Of a DNA stretch of 64,000 nucleotides, positions 1-8,168 are shown in pieces (the first letter of the stretch is position 1; each line of letters begins with the position of its first letter). A model generated the notes under the pieces. That model ran no database searches, was not told where the DNA came from, and saw only the letters and a list, made by a program, of their open reading frames with translations. This DNA comes from Caryophanales bacterium UBA784 (lineage in GTDB: Bacteria; Bacillota_I; Bacilli_A; RFN20; CAG-288): positions 186,001-250,000 of the forward strand of contig DBJE01000013.1 of the NCBI GenBank assembly GCA_002297045.1. Reading direction: 5' to 3'. The position numbers and the translations under genes are program-made.

Positions 1-398
1 GTGATAGGCGTGTTTCTATCGCCTACGCCCTTTCCAAAGGCACCCTTCCTAGGCATAGAAACAGCCAGGAAGACAGGGAAAAAGTCAAAAAACTTCATTT
101 TCTTCCTCTCGACCCTCTCCGCTATCCCTGCTTCCCGCTTGCCTTAAAAAGGAACTCCCTTTATGGAAACGAAGGAAGGATCTTCTTTAATGCCGTCGAC
201 TCTTTGGCTATCTCTTCCTTCCTGAAGAAGGAAAGGGGATACCTAGACATCGGAAAATGTTTATCCTATACTTTAAATCACTTTCCCTGTGTGGAGGCTC
301 TGACGAAAGAGAACCTTCCCCTTCTTCTCTCAAAAGCGGATGCCTTTGCCAAGGAAGTCATCGAAAAAGAGAAAAATAACACATGCCAGAATTTTTAA
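1..398 (+). CDS. dxr: 1-deoxy-D-xylulose 5-phosphate reductoisomerase, C-terminal part (DXR)
   Basis: This is the 3' end of a gene that begins before the window; the frame is open from base 3. The first residues read DRRVSIAYALSKG, matching the DXR segment that normally reads D-x-R-x-P-I-x-Y-A-L. A later FFNAVDSLAISSFL stretch aligns with the family's VLNAANEVAV-x-x-F-L region, followed by the C-terminal helical domain. DXR converts DXP to MEP with NADPH in the cytoplasmic non-mevalonate isoprenoid pathway. The sequence is divergent: the usual proline after the arginine and valine is serine. The stop overlaps the start of rseP by 16 bases, and dxr-rseP-polC is a conserved Bacillota order, which supports the call. 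The catalytic and NADPH-binding domains lie outside the window. Confidence 0.82.
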   Translation, partial: DRRVSIAYALSKGTLPRHRNSQEDREKVKKLHFLPLDPLRYPCFPLALKRNSLYGNEGRIFFNAVDSLAISSFLKKERGYLDIGKCLSYTLNHFPCVEALTKENLPLLLSKADAFAKEVIEKEKNNTCQNF

Positions 399-1723
399 AG
401 ACAATTTTGTACATTATCCTTTTCCTTGTCTGTCTCTCATTGGTCGTCTGCGTCCATGAGGCCGGACATCTTGCCGTAGCAAAGTTATGCAACGTCTATT
501 GCTTTGAGTACTCCATCGGCTTCGGTCCTGCCTTTTATAAGCATAAATTCAGACACAAAGTGAAAAAGGACGGTAAGCCGGTTTTCGATGCCGACGGCAA
601 GCCGGTCTATCGGCTTGGAGAGACACAGCTTTCTTTGCGCTGCCTTCCTTTCGGCGGATATGTCTCCATGGCCGGAGAGGACAGGGAGGCGACGGAAGAC
701 GGAACCCGGATTGAGGAAAAGAGAACCCTTAATGGGGCAAACCATGCTAAGCAGATTGCCATCAGGCTCGCCGGCATCGCAAGGAACTTCCTTCTTGCCA
801 TCCTCTTGTTCTTTGTTTCCTACCTGATGCCTCATAAGGTGAATAACTATGCGACAAACAGGGTGAACGTCGTGGAAGGGAATGCGGCCGAAAAGTATGG
901 AAGGAAGTCCGGAGATAAAATCGTTTCCCTTTATCAGACTTACCACGTCTATAGCCAGGAGGAAAACCGGTATGTCGATATCGACTTCCCAAAGGAAAGC
1001 GACCGGGAAGAACTGACGGCCTATCTATCCTTTAACGAGGGGAAGGACACGGGTTCCTATAACGATGCCACCCATAGTTCGATTTCCTATAGTTCCTTGA
1101 ACGTCTATTCCGCTAGCGAGGCAGGACAGTTCACGCTTCCTGACGAATTCAAGTCTACCTTTGTCGACGGGAAGTCGACAAGAACCTTCCATATCACCTA
1201 TATTCCTAAGGAAAACAATCCGAATAACGAAAAGAAAACAATTCTTGTTCCTGTCGGGGTGACCCAGAACGTCGAGAAAGGGACTTACTCTTTTGACTAT
1301 CTTGGCATCACCAATTGGCAGGATACGATCCATTATTCCTTTTCCCAGTCTTTTGTCGGCGCAAACAAGACCTTCGGACAGAGGTTTGTCGGTATTTACC
1401 AGGCATTAGGATCCCTTTTCACTCCTGAAGGATGGAAGAATGTCGGCGGAATCGTTTCTGTCTACCGCCTGACGACAAGCGGAGTGGAGTCCGGATCCCT
1501 TGCCAACGTCCTCTTCCTCTGGGGATATATCTCGTTGAACCTAGGCTGTTTTAACCTTCTCCCTCTTCCCGGCCTGGATGGCTGGCAGACGAGGATTGCC
1601 CTTGGGGAGTCTGTTGCCCGGAAGAAGGCACCGACTAAGTTCAAGGCAATTGCAAACGGCATAGGAAGGGCCGTCCTTCTCATTCTTGCCGTTCTTCTTG
1701 TCGTCAAAGACTTCATTGTATAG
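383..1723 (+). CDS. rseP: RseP/RasP-type site-2 intramembrane zinc metalloprotease
   Basis: This is a membrane-embedded metalloprotease of the M50B family, which cuts transmembrane substrates such as anti-sigma factors and signal-peptide remnants. The first transmembrane helix carries HEAGH at residues 25-29 (zinc ligands H25 and H29, catalytic E26). The third zinc ligand lies in an NLLPLPGLDG motif near residues 391-400 (D399). A PDZ-like region follows the second hydrophobic segment at about residues 125-150, and the C-terminus ends in a hydrophobic helix. At 446 residues it is slightly longer than Bacillus RasP because of a charged insertion around residues 55-75 and an extended middle domain. 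It overlaps dxr by 16 bases, so the two are probably translationally coupled. A bidirectional hairpin follows at 1783. The substrate is unknown. Confidence 0.93.
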   Translation: MPEFLKTILYIILFLVCLSLVVCVHEAGHLAVAKLCNVYCFEYSIGFGPAFYKHKFRHKVKKDGKPVFDADGKPVYRLGETQLSLRCLPFGGYVSMAGEDREATEDGTRIEEKRTLNGANHAKQIAIRLAGIARNFLLAILLFFVSYLMPHKVNNYATNRVNVVEGNAAEKYGRKSGDKIVSLYQTYHVYSQEENRYVDIDFPKESDREELTAYLSFNEGKDTGSYNDATHSSISYSSLNVYSASEAGQFTLPDEFKSTFVDGKSTRTFHITYIPKENNPNNEKKTILVPVGVTQNVEKGTYSFDYLGITNWQDTIHYSFSQSFVGANKTFGQRFVGIYQALGSLFTPEGWKNVGGIVSVYRLTTSGVESGSLANVLFLWGYISLNLGCFNLLPLPGLDGWQTRIALGESVARKKAPTKFKAIANGIGRAVLLILAVLLVVKDFIV

Positions 1724-1782
1724 AACCTCTGTTGCTTCGAAAGAATCTAAAAAAGCATTCTCCGCAAAAAAGGAAAACAAAA

Positions 1783-1815
1783 AGGTGCCCAGGGACTTCC
1801 CTAGGCACCTTTTCC
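1783..1815. terminator. Bidirectional intrinsic terminator between rseP and hsp20
   Basis: A near-perfect palindrome (AGGTGCC-c-AGGG, loop ACTT, CCCT-a-GGCACCT) spans 1783-1810. A T-rich tract follows on the plus strand and an A-rich tract precedes it, so it can end both rseP (+) and hsp20 (-). Confidence 0.85.
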
Positions 1816-2307
1816 TTACTTCACTTCGATGTACTTCTCGGCATCGCTTTGCTGGACTGGTTTCTTAATCCGGACGGTAAGCAATCCGTTGTTCACACTG
1901 GCATCGATGTCCTGACGCTTGATGTCGTTGCCGACATAGAAACTACGGGTGAAGGAGCCTTCGTACCGCTCGCTATGGAGATATTTCCGTTTTCCGCCAT
2001 CCTGATTGCTGTTCTTGACGATATGGGCATTGATGGAAAGATATCCCTTATCCAAAGAGATGCGGATGTTCTTCTTGTCTACTCCCGGAACCTCGACTTC
2101 CAGCTTGTAGCCCTGCTCGTCTTCAATGATATCGGACTTCCTCACATTGGAAGGCTCTTCGTCACTGAAGCAGTCGTTCAAGAGTGACCAGAACGGATGA
2201 TAGCTATTTAAGCCATAACCCTCGTTTCCGTTTCTCTGGACATGGTTCTCCTTCTGCTGGACCTGAACGTTCTTCTTTTCTTCGTTGTTCTTGAATTCCT
2301 CAGACAT
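1816..2307 (-). CDS. hsp20: Small heat shock protein, Hsp20/alpha-crystallin family
   Basis: This is a cytoplasmic ATP-independent holdase of 163 residues. The alpha-crystallin domain covers about residues 55-150, starting near DIIEDEQGYKLEVEVPGV, and contains the family hallmark GLLTV close to the C-terminal end of the domain. It ends in a short tail. The N-terminal 45 residues are charged and Gln/Asn-rich. I chose the ATG at 2305-2307 because AAAGGAGG lies seven bases upstream; an earlier in-frame ATG at 2340 falls inside the CIRCE operator and lacks a ribosome binding site. The gene is monocistronic, convergent with rseP, and has a sigma-A promoter covered by two CIRCE operators, so HrcA repression with heat induction is expected. 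Confidence 0.93.
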   Translation of the reverse strand: MSEEFKNNEEKKNVQVQQKENHVQRNGNEGYGLNSYHPFWSLLNDCFSDEEPSNVRKSDIIEDEQGYKLEVEVPGVDKKNIRISLDKGYLSINAHIVKNSNQDGGKRKYLHSERYEGSFTRSFYVGNDIKRQDIDASVNNGLLTVRIKKPVQQSDAEKYIEVK

Positions 2308-2333
2308 GGTAACATCCTCCTTTATTCTATTTA

Positions 2334-2360
2334 TTAGCACTCCTTATCTTCAAGTGCGAA
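2334..2360. promoter_or_regulatory. CIRCE operator (HrcA site), promoter-proximal copy
   Basis: TTAGCACTC, nine bases, then AAGTGCGAA: the left arm is a perfect CIRCE arm and the right arm matches the GAGTGCTAA consensus at seven of nine positions. It overlaps the expected transcription start of hsp20, between the -10 box and the ribosome binding site. Confidence 0.85.
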
Positions 2361-2364
2361 TAGT

Positions 2365-2392
2365 ATTATAGAATAAACGTTAGCAAATTCAA
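2365..2392 (-). promoter_or_regulatory. Sigma-A promoter of hsp20
   Basis: On the minus strand TTGAAT (complement of 2387-2392), a 16-base spacer, and TATAAT (complement of 2365-2370). It is bracketed by the two CIRCE elements. Confidence 0.85.
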
Positions 2393-2406
2393 GTGCTGAG
2401 TGCTAA
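2380..2406. promoter_or_regulatory. CIRCE operator (HrcA site), distal copy
   Basis: TTAGCAAAT, nine bases, then GAGTGCTAA: a perfect right arm and a left arm with two mismatches. It covers the -35 box of hsp20, 46 bases from the first copy. Confidence 0.8.
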
Positions 2407-2495
2407 AAATATTTTTAAAATTTAAAAAAGTTCCTTTATTATCGGAATATTCCGAAAAAAATATTTTTTCTTCTCCTGCCTTTTGCTTTGTCTGT

Positions 2496-2523
2496 TTGTT
2501 TCCCAAGGGGAAAGTCTTAAAAT
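2496..2523 (+). promoter_or_regulatory. Sigma-A-like promoter of polC
   Basis: TTGTTT at 2496-2501, a 16-base spacer, TAAAAT at 2518-2523, 24 bases before the polC ATG. A GGCGAGG ribosome binding site lies at 2530-2536. Confidence 0.6.
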
Positions 2524-2546
2524 ATTTAGGCGAGGTTTGACAATAT

Positions 2547-5500
2547 ATGGATGATCTTCTCCGCCGTTTCCTTACGAAAATCGGAATATCTGCTCTGGAC
2601 TCCTTTTCCCAGGGTTCTTTTTTGGACTGCCATGTGGAAAAAGAGAGCAATCGGGTGGTCGGCACTATTCTCTTCCCCCATTATCTCGACTATGCTTCCT
2701 ATACTAGGCTGTTTGACACGATTTCCTCTTTTACGGCCAGAGGGGGCTTTGGCATTGCCTTAACCTTTAAATATAAGGATGAAGCCTTCTATTTCCCCCG
2801 CCTTCTTGAGGAAGTCAAGGAAGCGAAGGGCTTTTCTAGGTTAGATGACGTCATTCTTTCCGACGAGGAAAAGAAGGCCGTCTTCTTTTATTCCTCTGCC
2901 GCAGGGGCAAACGAAATTGACGAAGAGACGCGCTGGCTGAGAAATTTCCTTGATTCCATCACTTCTTCCTACCATATTCTTACCCAGGAAAAGGTCGACT
3001 ATAATGACGACTTTGAGAAGAAGCAGGACGAAAACTACAAAAAGAGTGTCAGGCAGGCTGCGGAGAGAAGGGAACGGAACAAGGAGATCAATAGGAACTA
3101 TCAGCCCTGCAAGTTAAAGGACATCACCAATTTCCGCAAAGTCATCTGCTGCGGGACTATATTCAAAATCGAAGACCGTCAGACAAGAAAAAGGACGACC
3201 ATCCGGAAAATCGAGTTTTCCGATGGTTCCGATTCGATATCGGCTAACCTGTTTGAAGGAAAGAGAAGGAGCCTTGAAGAACTGAGGAAATATGACGTCG
3301 GTGTCAAGATTGAGGTCAAGGGCCAGCCGACCTACGATAAGTTCTCCCACAATGAGCTTGTCCTTTCCATCGATGAGATCAAAGTCCTTCCTCCCGACGA
3401 GCTAAGAAGGGATACCTATCCAAGAAAACGGGTCGAGCTTCATCTCCATACCAGAAGGTCCGCTTTTGACGGAGTCGCCTCTATTTCCGATTATGCCTCC
3501 AGGGCGAAGAAATGGGGATGGAGTGCCCTTGCCGTCACCGACCACGGCGTCGTCCAGGCCTTCCCGGAAGCCCAGAAAGCCAGCAAGAAGACAGGAATCA
3601 AGATTCTATATGGAAGCGAATTATATAGGCTCGAAGACCACTTCCGTTATATCTATAACCCCTGCGACCGGGTTCTGAAGAACGAGACCTTTGTTGTGTT
3701 CGATACCGAGACCACAGGACTTTCCTGCCGGTATGGCCGGCTGATTGAGTTCGGTGCCGTCAAGAGGGATCCCTCCGGACAGATTCTCGACACCATCGAT
3801 TTCTTCATCAATCCGGACAGGAAGCTTTCCTCTTTCTCCATTAATGTCTCCCATATCAGCCAGGAACAGGTCGACCACGGCAAGCCGATTAAGCAGGCTT
3901 TAAAGGACATCAAGGAATTCTTTAAGGATAGCATCATCGTCGCCCATAACGCCTCCTTCGACTTTGACTTCATTAATGAGGCATTGAAGAATAACGGCAG
4001 GGAGACGCTCACTAATCCGGTCATCGACACTCTTCCTCTCTCCCGCTATCTATATCCGGAGAGGCGAAGCCACCGGGAGGAGGCCTTGGCAAGAAGGCTG
4101 CAGATTGATTTTGATTCAACCGGTGCCCACCGGGCAAATTATGATGCCGGACACCTGGCTACGATTTTCTCTTCCATGCTTTCCACTCTTGCTATACGGA
4201 ATCCTGAAATAAAGACACACAAAGATTTAGCAAACCTCCCTGTCACTAAGGAAATGCTTTTGTCCTCTCATCCATACCATTGTACGGTCTATGCCAAGAA
4301 CAGGGATGGACTGAAGGATTTATACCGGATTATTTCTGAGTCCTCGACGATTTATATCGGTAAGGACCAGACTCCTTATACCCCAAAGAGCTATCTGGCC
4401 AAATACCGAAAAAACCTTCTTATCGGTTCCGCCTGCCTTAATGGTGAGGTCTGGGAGGCGGCAAGGAACAAGTCCAAGGAAGAACTGAAAAAGAAGAGGG
4501 ACTTCTATGACTTTATCGAAGTCCAGCCTCCGGAGAATTATATCTACCAGGTCCATAAAGGGGAGATCGATTCTCTTGAAGAAGTCAAAAGGATCATCAA
4601 GGATGTCATTACGACCGGAAAGGAAGAGGGAAAAAGGGTGTGTGCCACAGGCGACTGCCACTATCTTAATCCCCAGGATAAAATCTACCGGGATGTCTTT
4701 ATTTCCGCCAAGGGACTAAAGGGCGCACGTCATCCTCTCTGCCTTCAGCCTTACGACAATGCCTCGGAAGAGGCAAAGCAGAAATGGTACCGTAACCCTC
4801 TTCCTAATCCAAACCAGCATCTGCGTACGACCGACGAAAGGAGGGAGTGCTTTTCCTTCCTTGGCGATAAGGCGTTAGAAGAGGAGATTGTCATTGATAA
4901 TCCCTGCAAGGTATCCGATAGGATCTCCTCCGACATTAAGCCGACGAAGGATAAACTATATCCTCCGTCGATGCCAGGGTGTGAACAGAGGCTGATTGAC
5001 CTTACTTACAAGACCGCCAAGGAAAGGTACGGAGATCCCCTTCCTGAAGTCATCGAACAGCGTCTGAAGACGGAGCTCGATGGTATCGTCTCCAACGGTT
5101 ATTCCGTCATTTACTGGCTCTCCTCTCTCATCGTCCGATGGTCCAACACCCAAGGGTACCTGATTGGGTCGCGAGGTTCGGTCGGCTCTTCGTTGGTTGC
5201 GACAAGGTCCGGGATTACCGAAGTGAATCCTCTTCCTCCCCATTACCGCTGCCCGAACTGCCACCATCTGGAGTGGATTAGTGATCAGAGCGTAGACTCC
5301 GGCTTTGACCTTCCGGCGAAGAAGTGTCCTAAGTGCGGGGAAGAAAGGATAAAGGACGGCCAGAACATTCCTTTCGCCACCTTCCTCGGCTTTCATGCCG
5401 AGAAGGTTCCCGATATCGACCTGAACTTCCCTTCCGACTTCCAGTCGATTGCCCATGAGCATAGGAAGGAAAGGCTGAATAAGACCGGAAACCACTGCTA

Positions 5501-6899
5501 TAAAGCAGGAACCATTCAGACTGCGCAGGAAAAGAATGCCAGAGGCTATGTCCTTGGCTATTTCGAATCCTTAGGCAAAGATACGAGCAAAATCCGAAAT
5601 GCGGAGCTAGACCACATCGCCAATGGGTGTGTGGGGACAAAGCGGTCTACCGGACAGCATCCGGGAGGCGTTATTGTCATTCCGGCGGGAAGGGAGGCCT
5701 ATGACTTCACTCCTGTCCAGTACCCTGCCGACGACCCTAATTCCACCTGGAGGACGACCCATTATGACTTCCACGCCATCCACGACAATGTCCTAAAGTT
5801 CGATAGGCTCGGCCATGTCGATCCACAGGCCATCAAAAGGCAGTGCGATTTCTGCGGCTTTTCCTTCAGGCAGCTGAAGGAAAAAGTCCCGATTTCCGAC
5901 CCGGATGCCCTTTCTCTTTTCTGGTCAGCCGATGCTTTGCACCTCAAAAAGAACGTTCTTCAGCAGCAGACCGGTGCCTTAGGCCTTCCCGAGTTCGGAA
6001 CTGAAAACGGACGCCGGGTTCTTATCGAGACAAAGCCACGCTCGTTTGCCGATCTTGTCCGTATCTCCGGCCTTAGCCATGGAACGAACGTTTTTGCCGG
6101 CAATGCCGAAGACCTCATCACCGAAAAGAACTTCGCCCTGAAGGACTGTATCTGCTGCCGTGACGACATCAGGACAATGCTTCATGATAAATGGGGAGTG
6201 GAGTACACCGATGCCTTTGCCATCAGGGAATTCACCCGTAAGGGTTTTTATGGTAAGCCGGGGAACGAAGAAAAGAAGGAAAAATTCGATAAGATTAGGA
6301 AGGAGCACAATGTCCCTGCCTGGTACATTGAATCCTGCCACAAGATTGCCTATAGGTTCCCTAAAGGCCATGCCGTCGCCTATGTCTCCATGGCCGTCCG
6401 CTGCGCCTGGTTCAAGGTTCACCGTCCTTTGGCCTACTATGCGACCTATTTCACTCTCCGCTGCGACGGATATGACATCCAGACAAGGAGGAAGGGACTT
6501 CAGGCTTCCTTGAATAAGCGGAACGATATCCTAGGCCGCAGGCAGAGAAGAGAGAACGTCCCTAAGCCGGAACAGGATACCATCAACGCCTTCGAACAGA
6601 CGGTGGAAAGGTATGACCGAGGCTATTCCTTTGCTCCTTTGCATGTCAATACCTCCGATGCCATAAAGTTCACGCCGGACGAAAAAAGTGGAAAGATCAT
6701 TCCTTCCCTAACGAGCATCGATGGTCTTGGCGCCTCCGTCGCCAACCAAATCGTCGAGGCACGGAAAAAAGGCGGTCCTTTCCAGTCCGTCGAGGATCTT
6801 GCTATCCGCGGCCATGTCGGGGAAAAGCTGATTGAGACTTTGCGGGACTTAAATGCCCTTGAGGGACTTCCCGAATCCGATCAGATGTCTCTGTTCTGA
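2547..6899 (+). CDS. polC: DNA polymerase III alpha subunit, PolC type
   Basis: This is the main replicative polymerase of Bacillota, with built-in 3'-5' proofreading. In order the 1450 residues hold an N-terminal domain, an OB fold near residues 190-280, a PHP domain beginning at ELHLHT (297-302), and a DnaQ-type exonuclease inserted in the PHP domain (FDTETTG, with acidic residues D386 and E388). The PHP domain then resumes and is followed by the C-family polymerase core. A four-cysteine zinc knuckle (C902, C905, C927, C930) is seen, followed by the catalytic PDIDLNF motif (D956, D958). GSRGSVGSSLV and the C-terminal helix-hairpin-helix and thumb follow. Length and domain order are normal for PolC. 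It lies directly after rseP and hsp20; proS, which often sits between rseP and polC, is absent here. Confidence 0.97.
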   Translation: MDDLLRRFLTKIGISALDSFSQGSFLDCHVEKESNRVVGTILFPHYLDYASYTRLFDTISSFTARGGFGIALTFKYKDEAFYFPRLLEEVKEAKGFSRLDDVILSDEEKKAVFFYSSAAGANEIDEETRWLRNFLDSITSSYHILTQEKVDYNDDFEKKQDENYKKSVRQAAERRERNKEINRNYQPCKLKDITNFRKVICCGTIFKIEDRQTRKRTTIRKIEFSDGSDSISANLFEGKRRSLEELRKYDVGVKIEVKGQPTYDKFSHNELVLSIDEIKVLPPDELRRDTYPRKRVELHLHTRRSAFDGVASISDYASRAKKWGWSALAVTDHGVVQAFPEAQKASKKTGIKILYGSELYRLEDHFRYIYNPCDRVLKNETFVVFDTETTGLSCRYGRLIEFGAVKRDPSGQILDTIDFFINPDRKLSSFSINVSHISQEQVDHGKPIKQALKDIKEFFKDSIIVAHNASFDFDFINEALKNNGRETLTNPVIDTLPLSRYLYPERRSHREEALARRLQIDFDSTGAHRANYDAGHLATIFSSMLSTLAIRNPEIKTHKDLANLPVTKEMLLSSHPYHCTVYAKNRDGLKDLYRIISESSTIYIGKDQTPYTPKSYLAKYRKNLLIGSACLNGEVWEAARNKSKEELKKKRDFYDFIEVQPPENYIYQVHKGEIDSLEEVKRIIKDVITTGKEEGKRVCATGDCHYLNPQDKIYRDVFISAKGLKGARHPLCLQPYDNASEEAKQKWYRNPLPNPNQHLRTTDERRECFSFLGDKALEEEIVIDNPCKVSDRISSDIKPTKDKLYPPSMPGCEQRLIDLTYKTAKERYGDPLPEVIEQRLKTELDGIVSNGYSVIYWLSSLIVRWSNTQGYLIGSRGSVGSSLVATRSGITEVNPLPPHYRCPNCHHLEWISDQSVDSGFDLPAKKCPKCGEERIKDGQNIPFATFLGFHAEKVPDIDLNFPSDFQSIAHEHRKERLNKTGNHCYKAGTIQTAQEKNARGYVLGYFESLGKDTSKIRNAELDHIANGCVGTKRSTGQHPGGVIVIPAGREAYDFTPVQYPADDPNSTWRTTHYDFHAIHDNVLKFDRLGHVDPQAIKRQCDFCGFSFRQLKEKVPISDPDALSLFWSADALHLKKNVLQQQTGALGLPEFGTENGRRVLIETKPRSFADLVRISGLSHGTNVFAGNAEDLITEKNFALKDCICCRDDIRTMLHDKWGVEYTDAFAIREFTRKGFYGKPGNEEKKEKFDKIRKEHNVPAWYIESCHKIAYRFPKGHAVAYVSMAVRCAWFKVHRPLAYYATYFTLRCDGYDIQTRRKGLQASLNKRNDILGRRQRRENVPKPEQDTINAFEQTVERYDRGYSFAPLHVNTSDAIKFTPDEKSGKIIPSLTSIDGLGASVANQIVEARKKGGPFQSVEDLAIRGHVGEKLIETLRDLNALEGLPESDQMSLF

Positions 6900-6900
6900 T

Positions 6901-6950
6901 GAAAAAACCGTCCTTAGGAGCATGGCTCCTAGGGACGGCTTTCGTTTTTG
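6901..6950. terminator. Bidirectional terminator after polC and after the tsa-asnS operon
   Basis: A long hairpin (CCGTCC-t-TAGGAGC, loop ATG, GCTCCTA-g-GGACGG) covers 6908-6938. T-rich sequence follows on plus and six A's precede it, so it also works on minus for the gene ending at 6957. Confidence 0.88.
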
Positions 6951-6956
6951 CAGGGT

Positions 6957-8168
6957 CTATTTCCGGATTAACGCATAAACTTCCTTAGCCGTGGAATAGG
7001 AATCATCCGAGTACGGCAGGAGGATGCTTTCCTTTCCGATATGGGCAGAAGAAGGAGATACGTTATTGAAAGCGACATTATAGTAGTGTTCACCGGCGTG
7101 CTCTAATGCACCGACTGCTTCCCGGATTTCCGGTATCGCGTCATAGCCTTTTAAATCACTGCTTTCCCTGACCTTTGTCTGTAGCGAGGTTAAAGGGGTA
7201 AACAAAGAGGTGTAGCCCTTGCCTTCTTCCAAAGGAAGAGTGAAGAGAAGGCTGCTTTTCCTCTTGGACGCTTCGGATAGGGAGGATACGGCTTTTACGG
7301 ACAGGGAATCCTGTCCCAGCTTTTCCGCAAGAGAAGATAAATCCTCCCCTGAGGAATCAATCGGCCGGTATCCATCCTGTGTTTCCTTGTACTGCTGGTT
7401 CCTTAAAAGGATGTCATAGCAGTTGCTCGGAAGATGGCTTCCGCAGTTTCTGACACTGAGAATGGTATAGGGGGAATTGCGGTTATTTTTTAACGTGACC
7501 CTCTTGCGCTTTCCTTCCTTGTCGGGAAGGGTATAGACGCTTTCTTCGATTCCCTCATCGCTGTCGATGGAGTAAGGGGCGATTCCGCTTTGCCCATCTT
7601 CAGTCCCGCCGATAGGATAAAGCAGATAGTCCCCTTCCCTTGCCTGATTGAGGTCGATGTAGGCGATAGAAGAGGAAATCTTTGTGGAAAGGTTTGAATT
7701 GTAGCTGTAGTTTACATCGGAAGAAATAGAGTAGAGAGCAATATCTTTCCCTTCGGCCATTGAGACTAGGTTGTCTTTGTACCTTGACGGAGTAAGCTTG
7801 TTTTCAGAGACGAAGAGCTTGGAACCGATGAAGTAATAATCCTTGATTTTGTTTTTGTTGTCTTTAGAGAACTTCAGATTCCCGTTTTTATCGGTTTGGT
7901 TAAAGAAGTCGCGTGTTTCGTTCACGTTCCTTCCCTCGAGCACGATGTAATCCTCTTTGCTCTTGCTTTCGCCTGTCCCCTGCCGGATAAGGGAGACTAG
8001 GGAATAGAACGAAAGAGCGAGAAGGGAGAGACAGATAAGGGAGCAGGCGATTTTTCCTGCCAAAGGAAAACCATCCTTTTTCTCTTCCTTTTTCTCCGTC
8101 TGCCTAGTCGGCACGGAGGGAGAGGAAACTTCTTTCTTTTCTTCTTCCTTCTTCCGGTGAAAGAACAT
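6957..8168 (-). CDS. Unknown single-pass membrane protein with extracytoplasmic domain
   Basis: The product has 403 residues and no family I recognise. It starts with a Lys/Glu-rich cytoplasmic tail (about residues 1-35), then one hydrophobic helix near residues 38-62. The remaining 340 residues are polar, rich in Ser, Asn and Tyr, and probably outside the cell. There is no lipobox or signal peptidase I site, so the helix likely stays as an anchor. The ATG directly abuts the asnS stop codon, which makes it the last gene of the tsaE-tsaB-tsaD-asnS operon, and a strong terminator follows its stop. The architecture resembles that of the 465-residue protein at the other end of the operon (charged tail plus membrane anchor), but I see no clear homology between them. 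Confidence 0.75.
   Translation of the reverse strand: MFFHRKKEEEKKEVSSPSVPTRQTEKKEEKKDGFPLAGKIACSLICLSLLALSFYSLVSLIRQGTGESKSKEDYIVLEGRNVNETRDFFNQTDKNGNLKFSKDNKNKIKDYYFIGSKLFVSENKLTPSRYKDNLVSMAEGKDIALYSISSDVNYSYNSNLSTKISSSIAYIDLNQAREGDYLLYPIGGTEDGQSGIAPYSIDSDEGIEESVYTLPDKEGKRKRVTLKNNRNSPYTILSVRNCGSHLPSNCYDILLRNQQYKETQDGYRPIDSSGEDLSSLAEKLGQDSLSVKAVSSLSEASKRKSSLLFTLPLEEGKGYTSLFTPLTSLQTKVRESSDLKGYDAIPEIREAVGALEHAGEHYYNVAFNNVSPSSAHIGKESILLPYSDDSYSTAKEVYALIRK

Noticed and set aside
1732..2187. Open plus-strand frame of 151 codons opposite hsp20
   Set aside because: It is antisense to the clear alpha-crystallin gene, has no ribosome binding site and crosses the terminator hairpin.
4956..5495. Long minus-strand frame inside polC
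   Set aside because: It lies fully opposite the polymerase core and has no family-like content; it is a shadow of the biased codon use.
6897..6899. Mollicutes-type code with TGA as Trp
   Set aside because: polC, pseudogene A and other genes end in TGA at the family's normal C-terminus, so TGA is a stop here.
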